The position numbers were made by a program, and so were the translations under genes. A DNA stretch of 64,000 bases from Bog-756 sp050014755 (GTDB taxonomy: Bacteria > Actinomycetota > Acidimicrobiia > Acidimicrobiales > RAAP-2): assembly GCA_050014755.1 (NCBI GenBank), contig JBEKCS010000013.1, positions 1 through 64,000 of the forward strand, read 5' to 3'. Of this stretch, positions 55,617-63,920 are shown piece after piece. The number at the start of each line of letters is the position of its first letter. The stretch's first letter is position 1. The notes beneath the pieces were generated by a model that ran no database searches, had not been told where the DNA came from, and was given only the letters and a program-made list of their open reading frames with translations.

Positions 55617-58142
55617 ATGTGGAAGGTCACGGTCAAGGGACTGCTCGCCCACAAGCTCCGTCTGGCGCTCACCGCGATCGCCATCGTGCTCGGCGTCACC
55701 TTCGTCTCGGGGACCTTCATCCTGACCGACACGCTGCACAACACTTTCACCTCGCTGTTCGGCAACATCTACCAGAACATCGACTTCCAGGTGCGGGGAG
55801 TAGCCCAGTTCAGCGCCGGCACGGGGGAGGCGGTGCGCAACCCCGTACCCGAGTCGATCCTCGCCTCGGTCCGCGGCGTTCCCGGCGTGGAGGCCGCCTC
55901 CGGCTCGGTACAGGGATACGCCCAGTTCGTGTCCCGGGACGGCAAGGCCGTGTCGACCGGAGGTGCGCCGACGCTCGGGCTCTCCTTCGACCCGGATTCG
56001 CGGATCTCCGAGTTGCGGATCGTCGAGGGAAGGGCCCCCACGACGTCGCACGACGTCGTCATGGACATCGGGACCGCGCAGAAGTTCGGCTTCGCGGTGG
56101 GGGACCGGGTCCGCGTCCTGCTGGCCGGGCCGCCGAAGACGTTCACCATCACGGGTCTCGCCCGGTTCGGCACCGCGGACAACCTCGCGGGCGCCACCCT
56201 GGCCGCGTTCACGATGCCGACGGCTCAGGCCGTTCTCGGCGACGAGGGCCAGTTCGACGCCATCGACGTCGTGGCCGCCCCGGGCGCCGACAAGGCCGCC
56301 GTGGAGCAGGGCATCGCCCGGGTCCTGCCCCGTGGTGTGGAGGTGGTCACCGGTCAGACCGTGGCCGACGAGCAGACCAGCTCGATCGACCAGGCGCTGT
56401 CGTTCTTCTCGACTGCACTACTGGTCTTCGCGTTCATCTCGCTCTTCGTGGGGGCGTTCACCATCTTGAACACGTTCTCCATCATCGTCGGCCAGCGGAC
56501 CCGTGAGCTGGCCCTGCTGCGCATCGTGGGCGCCAGCCGGCGACAGGTCTTCCGGTCGGTGCTCACCGAGGCGGCCATCGTGGGTCTCGTGTCATCGATC
56601 GTCGGCCTCGGCCTCGGCGTGGTCGCCGCGATCGGGCTCGTGGCCCTCCTCCGTGGGTTCGGGATCACGCTGCCCACCGGCCCACCCGTGTTCGAGGCGC
56701 GCACGGTCGTCGTCGCGCTGGTGGTCGGCGTCGGCGTCACGGTCATCGCCGCCATCAGCCCGGCCCGACGGGCCGTGCACATCCCGCCGGTGGCGGCCAT
56801 CACCGCGCAGCAGGTCGAGAGCGACGTGCCGTTCCGGCGTCGCTTCATCGGGGGTGCCTCGGTCGCGCTCCTCGGCGGAGTGGTGCTCGGCGTCGGCCTC
56901 GCCTCGCCGAAGATCCAGCTGGTGGGCGTCGGCGCGGTGGGTCTCTTCGTCGGCGTGGCGATGCTGGCTCCCGTGGTGGCCCGTCCGCTCTCGAGCATCA
57001 TCGGGCGCCCGTTGGCCAGGGCCCTGGGGGTGGCCGGCAAGCTGGGCCGGGAGAACTCGATGCGCAGTCCCCGGCGTACCGCCCAGACGGCCTCGGCACT
57101 CATGGTCGGACTGGCTCTCGTCGCGGCGATCTCCGTGCTCGGCGCGTCGCTGTCGACGTCGGCCACCAGCTCCATCGACGGCGCGGTGAGCGCGGATCTC
57201 ATCGTGTCGACGGCCGACAACACCGGGCCTGGAACGTTCAGCACCACCGTGCCGACCGTGGCATCCGCCGTCCCCGGCGTCACCGGTTCGTCGACCGTCT
57301 TCGGCGGTCAATTCGAGATCAGGCGGTCGCTGGAGATGCTCCGGGCCATCTCGACCCGGAATCTGTCAGCCACGATCATCATCCATATGACCGCGGGAAG
57401 CCCCCGTGCGCTCGCCGCCGGTGACCTCCTCATCGACACCAGCACGGCCGACTCCGACCACCTCGTGGTTGGCCAGACGGTCCCTGTCCGGTTCGCACTG
57501 ACCGGCCGCTCCACGATGCGCATCGGCGGGATCTACCGGCCCAACGCGCTGGCCGGGAGCTATCTGGTCGGCGGCGCGTTCTACCTGTCCCACTACCGGA
57601 ATCCGCTGCCCGGGGCGGTACTCCTCCGGACCGACGGGAACCCCGCGGTGCAGACGCGGGTCGCGGCCGCGCTGGCGCCGTACCCGAACGTGCAGGTCCA
57701 GAGCCGCGCCCAGTTCGACAAGTCGCAGACGGCCCAGGTCGACCAGCTGTTGGGCCTCGTCTATGCCCTGCTCGCGCTGGCCGTCCTCATCGCGCTCATC
57801 GGGATCGTGAACACCCTGATGCTGTCGGTGTTCGAACGTACCCACGAGATCGGCCTCCTGCGGGCCGTCGGCATGCGACGGCGACAGGTGCGGACCATGA
57901 TCCGGTCCGAATCGGTGATCCTGTCCATCTTCGGCGCCATCATCGGCATCGTCATCGGGACGGGACTCGGGGTCGCCCTGGTGTCATCGCTGCGCTCGCA
58001 GGGCATCAGCGACACCGTCGTACCGGTGTCGAGCCTGGTCGTGTTCCTGGTGCTCTCGGCGGTGCTCGGCCTCCTGGCCGCCACGTGGCCGGCCCGGCGG
58101 GCAGCCAACCTCGACGTTCTGGCCGCGATCGCCGCCGAGTGA
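55617..58142 (+). CDS. FtsX/MacB-like ABC transporter permease
   Basis: 841 aa. Helix 1 'LRLALTAIAIVLGVTFVSGT' then an extracytoplasmic MacB_PCD-like domain, an FtsX domain (three helices near 265-395, 'NTFSIIVGQRTRELALLRIV'), two further helices, a second extracytoplasmic domain and a second FtsX domain near 700-835 ('IGIVNTLMLSVFERTHEIGL' and 'LLRAVGMRRRQVRTMI'). This is the usual large actinobacterial permease with two FtsX repeats. It follows the ATPase directly; the TetR gene downstream may regulate both. Confidence 0.92.
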   Translation: MWKVTVKGLLAHKLRLALTAIAIVLGVTFVSGTFILTDTLHNTFTSLFGNIYQNIDFQVRGVAQFSAGTGEAVRNPVPESILASVRGVPGVEAASGSVQGYAQFVSRDGKAVSTGGAPTLGLSFDPDSRISELRIVEGRAPTTSHDVVMDIGTAQKFGFAVGDRVRVLLAGPPKTFTITGLARFGTADNLAGATLAAFTMPTAQAVLGDEGQFDAIDVVAAPGADKAAVEQGIARVLPRGVEVVTGQTVADEQTSSIDQALSFFSTALLVFAFISLFVGAFTILNTFSIIVGQRTRELALLRIVGASRRQVFRSVLTEAAIVGLVSSIVGLGLGVVAAIGLVALLRGFGITLPTGPPVFEARTVVVALVVGVGVTVIAAISPARRAVHIPPVAAITAQQVESDVPFRRRFIGGASVALLGGVVLGVGLASPKIQLVGVGAVGLFVGVAMLAPVVARPLSSIIGRPLARALGVAGKLGRENSMRSPRRTAQTASALMVGLALVAAISVLGASLSTSATSSIDGAVSADLIVSTADNTGPGTFSTTVPTVASAVPGVTGSSTVFGGQFEIRRSLEMLRAISTRNLSATIIIHMTAGSPRALAAGDLLIDTSTADSDHLVVGQTVPVRFALTGRSTMRIGGIYRPNALAGSYLVGGAFYLSHYRNPLPGAVLLRTDGNPAVQTRVAAALAPYPNVQVQSRAQFDKSQTAQVDQLLGLVYALLALAVLIALIGIVNTLMLSVFERTHEIGLLRAVGMRRRQVRTMIRSESVILSIFGAIIGIVIGTGLGVALVSSLRSQGISDTVVPVSSLVVFLVLSAVLGLLAATWPARRAANLDVLAAIAAE

Positions 58143-58217
58143 ACGCGACGTACTCGCGGGCTGACCATCGAGCGCCAGCCGGTGGGATGTCCACCATGTC
58201 AGTTCCTGACGTCAAGT

Positions 58218-58223
58218 ACGATC
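58218..58223 (+). promoter_or_regulatory. Candidate -10 of a leaderless TetR message
   Basis: TACGAT ends five bases before the ATG at 58229, so transcription would begin at or near the start codon. An 8-bp perfect palindrome TGACGTCA (58207-58214) lies just upstream and could be the operator. Confidence 0.45.
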
Positions 58224-58228
58224 CGTGC

Positions 58229-58795
58229 ATGGGCCGTTGGAAGCCAGACGCACGCGGCCGGCTCGAGAGGGCGGCGCTCGAGCTCTACATCGACCGTGGC
58301 TTCGAGCAGACCACGGTGGCCGAGATCGCCGGGCGGGCGGGGCTCACGGAGCGGACGTTCTTCCGGCACTTCGCCGACAAGCGCGAGGTCCTGTTCGCGG
58401 GAGCGGGGGAGCTGGAGCAGTTCCTCGTCGGCCGGGTCGCCGACGCACCCGAATCACTGGGTCCGCTCGACGCGGCGGTCGCAGGTCTCGAGGCGGTGGG
58501 CGCCCTCATCGAGGAACGGGGATCGTTCGGGCGCCAGCGCCAGATCGTGATCGCCGCCAATCCGGAACTCCAGGAGCGCGAGCTGATCAAGCTGGCCACA
58601 TTGTCCGCGGCTCTGGCCGGCACGCTGCGCAGCCGCGGTGCCGGGGACCCCGGTGCGAGCCTGACCGCTGAAGTGGCGATCGCCGTCTTCAAAAATGCGT
58701 TCGAGCGTTGGACGGACGGGACCGACCAGCGCGACCTTCCCCGACTCATCCGGGACTCACTCGACGAGCTGAGGGCCGTCACCGCCGGAGAGTGA
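58229..58795 (+). CDS. TetR family transcriptional regulator
   Basis: 188 aa. HTH: 'LERAALELYIDRGFEQTTVA' followed by 'EIAGRAGLTERTFFRHFADK', strongly TetR ('T-x-F-x-H-F' with Phe-Arg). The C-terminal domain 'NAFERWTDG' fits the actinobacterial AcrR-like group. No ribosome site precedes ATG 58229, and a -10-like TACGAT lies just upstream, so leaderless translation is likely. It follows the ABC permease by 86 nt and probably controls it. Confidence 0.88.
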   Translation: MGRWKPDARGRLERAALELYIDRGFEQTTVAEIAGRAGLTERTFFRHFADKREVLFAGAGELEQFLVGRVADAPESLGPLDAAVAGLEAVGALIEERGSFGRQRQIVIAANPELQERELIKLATLSAALAGTLRSRGAGDPGASLTAEVAIAVFKNAFERWTDGTDQRDLPRLIRDSLDELRAVTAGE

Positions 58796-59047
58796 TCCCA
58801 CGGGTACCCCGCTGAGGGGCTGATGGTCGGTAGTGTCGCCCGAGCCGTCGAGGTGCAGCGCCGTCACGAGCACACGTCGAACGACGATGGTCATCTCGAC
58901 GGCGGTGGTCGGTGGCAGACTCACGGGTGCCGCGTCGGAACCCGGTCAGCGGGTCCCGGCCGCGCAACCACATGTAGTGGCCGTTCGTGACGGCGAACAC
59001 GGCCGCAACCACACCATGCAACGTGAACGTAGAACTGGGAGGACGTC
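58796..59047. other. 252-nt gap between TetR and DoxX genes
   Basis: No gene, clear promoter or terminator seen. The end of the gap supplies TGGGAGGACGTC as ribosome site for doxX. Confidence 0.4.
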
Positions 59048-59584
59048 ATGACCACACTGGGCGCCATGCACGCAGGAACGTCGTGGAATATCGCGGTGTT
59101 GATTCTGCGACTCACCCTCGGGGGCATGATCCTGGCCCACGGCACGAACAAGATCTTCGGCGGGGGGCGGATCCCAGGAACGGCCGCGTGGTTCGAGTCG
59201 ATCGGCATGAAGCCCGGGAAGCTCAACGCCTGGGCGGCCGCCCTGACCGAAGTCGGCTGCGGTGTGCTGTTGATCCTCGGCCTGCTCACGCCTCTGGCCT
59301 GCGCCGGCCTGGTCGCGCTCATGGTGGTCGCCATCGTGACGGTCCACCGCAAGAACGGCTTCTTCGTGTTCAACCCTGGTCAGGGCATCGAGTACTGCCT
59401 GGTGATCGCACTCGTGGCCATCGCGCTGGGCGGGCTCGGAGCGGGCCGCTGGTCACTCGACCATGCGTTGAAGGTCTGGACGTTCCGGCCATGGGTCGGC
59501 CTGGTGGTCGCTGCCGGCGTCGGCGTCGGTGGGGCCGCCCTCCAGCTTCTCGCCGTCTACCGGCCGCCCAAGAAGACCGACTGA
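59048..59584 (+). CDS. DoxX family membrane protein
   Basis: 178 aa with GGGAGG upstream. Four to five helices: 'IAVLILRLTLGGMILAHGTN' followed by 'KIFGGG', then 'GKLNAWAAALTEVGCGVLLI' and 'LACAGLVALMVVAIVTVH', 'GIEYCLVIALVAIALGGLGA'. The DoxX group ('LR--LG--F-AHG--K') acts in the membrane in thiosulfate:quinone oxidoreduction in archaea, or in redox homeostasis with superoxide dismutase in mycobacteria; role here unknown. Confidence 0.85.
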   Translation: MTTLGAMHAGTSWNIAVLILRLTLGGMILAHGTNKIFGGGRIPGTAAWFESIGMKPGKLNAWAAALTEVGCGVLLILGLLTPLACAGLVALMVVAIVTVHRKNGFFVFNPGQGIEYCLVIALVAIALGGLGAGRWSLDHALKVWTFRPWVGLVVAAGVGVGGAALQLLAVYRPPKKTD

Positions 59585-59622
59585 GTGGGCGTGCCGGTGT
59601 GCCCACTTGCCCCGACACCGAC

Positions 59623-59652
59623 GGTGCGGTGCGGTGCGGTGCGGTGCGGTGT
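59623..59652. repeat. GGTGC pentanucleotide microsatellite
   Basis: Five perfect GGTGC units plus GGTGT, ending on the stop codon of the crotonase gene. Prone to slippage. Confidence 0.9.
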
Positions 59653-60431
59653 CAGCTCCCCGTGTAGCGCGGAGCGCGCCCGGCTTCGCGCGCCGCCTTG
59701 AACTCGGCGAAGTCGGATGACTTGTTGACGAAGGTCTGGTAGATCAACTCGTCGTCCATGGATGCCCGCACGCCCGGTTCGCTCAGATGTTGCAACGCCT
59801 TGCGGGCCAGCTTCACGGTCGCAGCGGGAGCTGCAGCGATGCCCTGCGCCATCGCCCAAGCTTCATCGTCGAGCTGCTCGCGCGAGACGATCCGTGAGAT
59901 GACGCCCAAGGTGAGCGCCTCCTCCGCGTTCATGGTCCGACCGGTCATGACCAGGTCACTGGTGACACCGGGGCCACAGATCTGGAAGAGGCGACTCATG
60001 CCCCCGGTGTCGGGGATGACGCCATAGCTGAGCTCGGGGAGTTTGAACCGGGTGCCGGCGGCCGCGATGCGGATGTCGCAGAGCAGGGACCGCTGGAACG
60101 ACCCACCGATGGCCCACCCGTGCAGGGCGACGATGATCGGAATGTCGAGCTCGAAGACCTGCAGGATGCCGCGGTGACCCCGGGTCATCAGGTCGTGATG
60201 GCTCAACGTCGTCGCATTGTGACCGATGACGGAGACATCGCGGCCCGACGACCACGCATCACCTTCGGCTCTCCAGATGACGGCCCGAACGTCCTTTCGC
60301 CCCTTGAGCTCACCGAGAATCTGGAACAACAGGAGGTCCATGTCGTCGTCGAATGCATTGAGCTTCTCCGGGTTGTCGTTCGTGATGACTGCGACGGATT
60401 CCCGGATCTCCAACGTGACCTTGTCGCCCAT
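59652..60431 (-). CDS. Enoyl-CoA hydratase/isomerase family protein
   Basis: 259 aa from ATG 60431 with AAGGGGGAAC upstream. Crotonase fold: 'VAVITNDNPEKLNAFDDDMD', 'GDAWSSGRDVSVIG' (oxyanion loop 1), 'IIVALHGWAIGGSFQRSLLC' then 'DIRIAAAGTRFKLPELSYGV' and 'IPDTGGMSRLFQICGP' (Gly-Gly loop), 'EALTLGVISRIVS'. The usual catalytic glutamates are at 'PELSYG' and near 'PDTGG' where Asp replaces Glu. It acts on acyl-CoA thioesters; substrate unknown. Confidence 0.88.
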   Translation of the reverse strand: MGDKVTLEIRESVAVITNDNPEKLNAFDDDMDLLLFQILGELKGRKDVRAVIWRAEGDAWSSGRDVSVIGHNATTLSHHDLMTRGHRGILQVFELDIPIIVALHGWAIGGSFQRSLLCDIRIAAAGTRFKLPELSYGVIPDTGGMSRLFQICGPGVTSDLVMTGRTMNAEEALTLGVISRIVSREQLDDEAWAMAQGIAAAPAATVKLARKALQHLSEPGVRASMDDELIYQTFVNKSSDFAEFKAAREAGRAPRYTGS

Positions 60432-60555
60432 GGTGTTCCCCCTTGTGTGTGGTATGGATCGCAGTCGACTTCGTCGGCGAACGAGTCTTGCACCCCGGCG
60501 CCCGGTGGCTGGCCCACGGTGACGTGTCGACGACGGGCGGTCGCTCCTCGTCGGT

Positions 60556-62472
60556 TCAGTGGGAGCCGTAGAACGGCGCGTCGAACGCGAACACACCGCC
60601 GTCGGCAGCGACCAGCCAGTAGCCGCCCGTTCGTGGATCCGTCGCCATTCCGGTGACGGGGGCGACAAGTGGCTGTCCGCCCATCGATCCCCGGAACGGC
60701 GCGGTGCCGAACGCGAAGATGCCGCCGTCGGAGGCGACCATCCAATAGCCGTGACCATTCGGCGTGGACGACATCCCGTTGACCGGTTGGTCGAGAATCA
60801 GGTTGCCGGTCGAACCATGGTATTCCGCCGAGCCGAAGGCGAAGATGCCGCCGTCGGAGGCGACCATCCAGTAGCCCTGGCCGGACGGATCGGCGGCCAT
60901 CCCCACCACCGGTTGGTTGAGATGCTGACCGCCCATGGAACCGTGGAACCGGGCGTCGCCGAAGGCGAAGATACCGCCGTCCGCCGCCACGAGCCAGTAG
61001 CCGTGACCGTCCGGGGTGGGGGCGATGTCGACCACCGGCGCGTTGAGCGGTCTACCGCCCATGGAGCCGTAGAACCGGGCGTCGCCGAAGGCGAAGATAC
61101 CGCCGTCGGCTGCGACCATCCAGTAGCCGTGACCGTCGGGTGTCGACACCAGGTGGCTGATGGGCGCATTGAGCGCCACCCCGGCCATCGAGCCGTACGA
61201 GGCGGCGGCCCCGAAGGGGTGGACGGCACCGGAGGAGTCGACCAGCCAGTAGCCGTCGCCCGGGGGGGTCGAAGCGATGCCGGTGTAGGTGATCAGGGGC
61301 GGAAGTGGCGCGAGATCGGTGGAGGCGATGTACAGCTGGCGTTGGTTGACCGACAGGTTCGCCGTGCAGTCGGTGCAGGGATTGTTCCACGCGGCGAAGG
61401 CGAGCCACTGCTGGCCCGACGCATCCTGGAAGATCGATCCGCCGCCGGGACCATTGGCGCCGCCGTAGGTGGTGAGGAACGGTCCGGGGGGATTGGTGCA
61501 GGGACCGAGGGGGCCCGCACACGGTGCCAGCTGTTCGTCGTAGGTCGAGTCCTCGAAGTTCCCGCCCGAGAAGAGGAGAAAGTAGGAGCCGGCGCTGTAG
61601 ACCAGATCCGGGTCGTCAGTCGTCTGCTTAGCCGAGGTCACCGTGAGCAACAGGGACGGCGTCCCCGCGAACGTGGTTCCGTCGGCGGTGAGCTTCACCC
61701 CCCATACCTGGGAAGGGGCGGCCGTGCTGCCGTCGTTGGTCTTCCACACCAGATAGGGAAGGTGGGAGACCGGATCGACGAACGGACTCGGATCGAGCAC
61801 CCCGCCCGACGGACACCACGGGGACGAACCCGACGTGTCGCTGAATACGGGTGACGTGGGAGTCAGCGACGCGGCTGTGGCCACGGCCAGGCACGAGAAC
61901 CCGGAATCGACGGCGTGCCCGGCCAGTGAGGTGTCGTACCACATGACCCAGTGGCCACCGATGAAGGCGACTCCGGGGGAGGTCTCCGTGCCAATCTGCT
62001 GCCACCCCGGCGGGTCGGGAAGTGCTGTGGATCCGTAGGACGTCCCCGTGTACGACCGCCAGCCCGTGGTCGGGGTTCCCGAGGTATCGACCAGCGCCTG
62101 GATGTTGTTGCCGAGTGCCGTTCCCGTCGTGAAGGCGTAGTAGGTGCCGTCCGAGTAGACGACGTCCGGGTCGCCTGCGTTTCCGGTGAAGTCGGGACCG
62201 GACGGAGAATCCACGGAGAGGTGAGGGGTGGTGGTCGTTCGGACCACAGCCGGCGCCGGTTCTGCATTTGGTTGCTGACCTTGGTGGACATGGACGGGGA
62301 GCGCGGCCGCGCCGGCGACACTCGGCGAAGCCGCCCCTCCGGCCACCATGGACAGTGCCGCGGCACACAGTCCGGCGGTGATGACCCGACCTCTGTGGCG
62401 GCGGACGCCGAGTCCAGGTCGAACGTCGAGCAGTTCCCCAGAGGGCGCCTTCCGCCGCAAGCCAGCGCTCAT
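60556..62472 (-). CDS. Secreted GH43-like glycosidase with six-repeat propeller tail
   Basis: 638 aa. A signal sequence at ~29-56 ('VITAGLCAAALSMVAGGAAS') leads to a GH43/32-like five-blade domain (~95-385): 'GNAGDPDVVYSDGTYYAFTT', 'GWQQIGTETSPGVAFIGGHW', 'GGVLDPSPFVDPVSHLPYLV' and 'DDPDLVYSAGSYFLLFSGGN'. Residues ~397-638 hold six ~42-residue repeats of the same GYW-V-DGG-FAFG type as the 4925-5815 protein; the last ends at FYGSH. It should bind or cleave extracellular polysaccharides. ATG 62472 overlaps the stop of the GGDEF gene (ATGA), linking it to c-di-GMP signalling. Confidence 0.85.
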   Translation of the reverse strand: MSAGLRRKAPSGELLDVRPGLGVRRHRGRVITAGLCAAALSMVAGGAASPSVAGAAALPVHVHQGQQPNAEPAPAVVRTTTTPHLSVDSPSGPDFTGNAGDPDVVYSDGTYYAFTTGTALGNNIQALVDTSGTPTTGWRSYTGTSYGSTALPDPPGWQQIGTETSPGVAFIGGHWVMWYDTSLAGHAVDSGFSCLAVATAASLTPTSPVFSDTSGSSPWCPSGGVLDPSPFVDPVSHLPYLVWKTNDGSTAAPSQVWGVKLTADGTTFAGTPSLLLTVTSAKQTTDDPDLVYSAGSYFLLFSGGNFEDSTYDEQLAPCAGPLGPCTNPPGPFLTTYGGANGPGGGSIFQDASGQQWLAFAAWNNPCTDCTANLSVNQRQLYIASTDLAPLPPLITYTGIASTPPGDGYWLVDSSGAVHPFGAAASYGSMAGVALNAPISHLVSTPDGHGYWMVAADGGIFAFGDARFYGSMGGRPLNAPVVDIAPTPDGHGYWLVAADGGIFAFGDARFHGSMGGQHLNQPVVGMAADPSGQGYWMVASDGGIFAFGSAEYHGSTGNLILDQPVNGMSSTPNGHGYWMVASDGGIFAFGTAPFRGSMGGQPLVAPVTGMATDPRTGGYWLVAADGGVFAFDAPFYGSH

Positions 62473-63533
62473 GCGGCCATCCCGGCAACATCAGCCAGGA
62501 CCGCTCGATCACGACCGGATTGTTTGGCGTCGTAAAGAGCCCGGTCCGCGGCTGCGTAGGTTGCCTGGGAGCTCGTCTTGGGTCTGTGCACTGCCACTCC
62601 CGCGCTGAGCGTCGCGAGCGGCGAGCCCTCTCGCCACAGACGAACCAGACGCGACGCGGTGCTGATCCCCTCCGGTCCTGCGCCTCGCATCACGACCATG
62701 AACTCCTCACCACCCATCCGAGCAGCGGCGTCGCGCTCTCCCCGCATCGAAGCATTCACGAAGGAACCCAGTTCATGGAGGAGCCTGTCGCCTTCGGGAT
62801 GGCCGTAGGTGTCGTTGACGTGTTTGAAGTGATCGACGTCCAGAATCGCCACTGCGTCACCGGGTTCGAGCGACTCGAGCAGCATCTCGCCAAGACGACG
62901 GTTGCCGACCCCCGTGAGCTCGTCGGTGACGACCTCCCGGCTCAGATCTCGGAGGAGGCGTTCTCGTGACACGTCTGCCCGCCTGACCCTGTCCGTGTAG
63001 TGGGCGATCGTCCCCCCTGCCAGGACCGCAACCGGTACGACCACGAGTACCGCCTGGACAGCTCCGGGGGCCCGTGGCGCACCGAGCAGCAGGGGAGCCA
63101 GATAGGCGCACACCATCACCGGCGACATGGTGACGACGGCCCCCAGCGGATACCAGATGCCGACCCACACCATGACGAGCACGAAGAATGAGCCGTAGGC
63201 GGCCGGCGGGCGCACGCCGGTAGCGATGTTGACGGCGATGTCCGCCATGGCGAACGTTGCCAGAAGGAGCCCTCCTCGGCCGTGGAGAAAGCGCCTCTTG
63301 CGGAGCAGGACCATGGCGATGCCGGCGACCACGTTCAAGGCGTCCAACCTCACGGAGATGAGGATCCCATGGCCGATACCGCCAGGTAGGACATCACCCA
63401 CGAGACCCATCGCTCCTGCCGCGATGAAGAGAAGTCCGATCTGGCGAACGCCCTTGCCGGCATCGGAGCTCGTGCGGCGCTCGCCTGCGCGGTCCGACTC
63501 GGGCCCGTCGGATTGAGTTGACGCCAGATTCAC
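62469..63533 (-). CDS. Membrane-bound diguanylate cyclase (GGDEF)
   Basis: 354 aa from GTG 63533 (AGGAGG ten bases upstream; ATG 63620 is an alternative). Five or six membrane helices (~35-185; 'FVLVMVWVGIWYPLGAVVTM') precede a GGDEF domain: 'DELTGVGNRRLGEMLLESL', 'AILDVDHFKHVNDTYGHPEG' and the active site 'RMGGEEFMVVM' (GGEEF at 274-278), then 'LSAGVAVH' and 'AADRALYDAKQSGRD'. No RxxD inhibitory site in the usual place is obvious. It makes c-di-GMP and is translationally coupled to the GH43-like protein gene. Confidence 0.93.
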   Translation of the reverse strand: MNLASTQSDGPESDRAGERRTSSDAGKGVRQIGLLFIAAGAMGLVGDVLPGGIGHGILISVRLDALNVVAGIAMVLLRKRRFLHGRGGLLLATFAMADIAVNIATGVRPPAAYGSFFVLVMVWVGIWYPLGAVVTMSPVMVCAYLAPLLLGAPRAPGAVQAVLVVVPVAVLAGGTIAHYTDRVRRADVSRERLLRDLSREVVTDELTGVGNRRLGEMLLESLEPGDAVAILDVDHFKHVNDTYGHPEGDRLLHELGSFVNASMRGERDAAARMGGEEFMVVMRGAGPEGISTASRLVRLWREGSPLATLSAGVAVHRPKTSSQATYAAADRALYDAKQSGRDRAVLADVAGMAA

Positions 63534-63920
63534 AGGACTGCTGCCTCCTGTTCCGGTATCGGCGCCTGCGGCCTTCAGGTGAAGGCCGAATCCGTCAGGA
63601 CATCGAAAGGGACCCGCCATCAGGTGGTGAGCAGCAGAGATCGGCCACCGTGTCCGCCGGCGGAGGGCCTGAGGCTCCAAACCGTCCCGACCCGGTGCTC
63701 GTGCTCGAGGAGGTTGGGGGCGCCACAATCGATGGGGACAGCCAGCCAGCCAGCCGAGCTACCTCAGCCCGTGACCGTGGCCATGAGTAATCACTAGTAA
63801 TAAGTTACAGGAAAACCAAAACCCGATTCTAATATCTAGAGGACGATGCCAGCTACCAGGGTTCGGCTGTTGCCGACGGCACCTGGCGAATGCCAGGCAC
63901 CGAATCGGGAGGTTGGAACT
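63534..63920. other. Intergenic region with AT-rich block, microsatellite and structured leader
   Basis: Between the divergent GGDEF and right-edge genes. It contains (AGCC)4 near 63740-63756; an AT-rich block 63784-63842 (about 65-70 % AT against ~30 % elsewhere); and nested stems GGTTCGG/CCGAATC (63860-63866 with 63900-63906) around CCTGGC/GCCAGG (63882-63887 with 63892-63897). The outer stem ends directly before the GGGAGG ribosome site of the right-edge gene, so it could act as a leader control element. Confidence 0.55.

Noticed and set aside
60556..61300. CRISPR-like periodic repeats
   Set aside because: The ~126-bp periodicity comes from protein-coding propeller repeats, not from short direct repeats with unique spacers. 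No cas genes are present.
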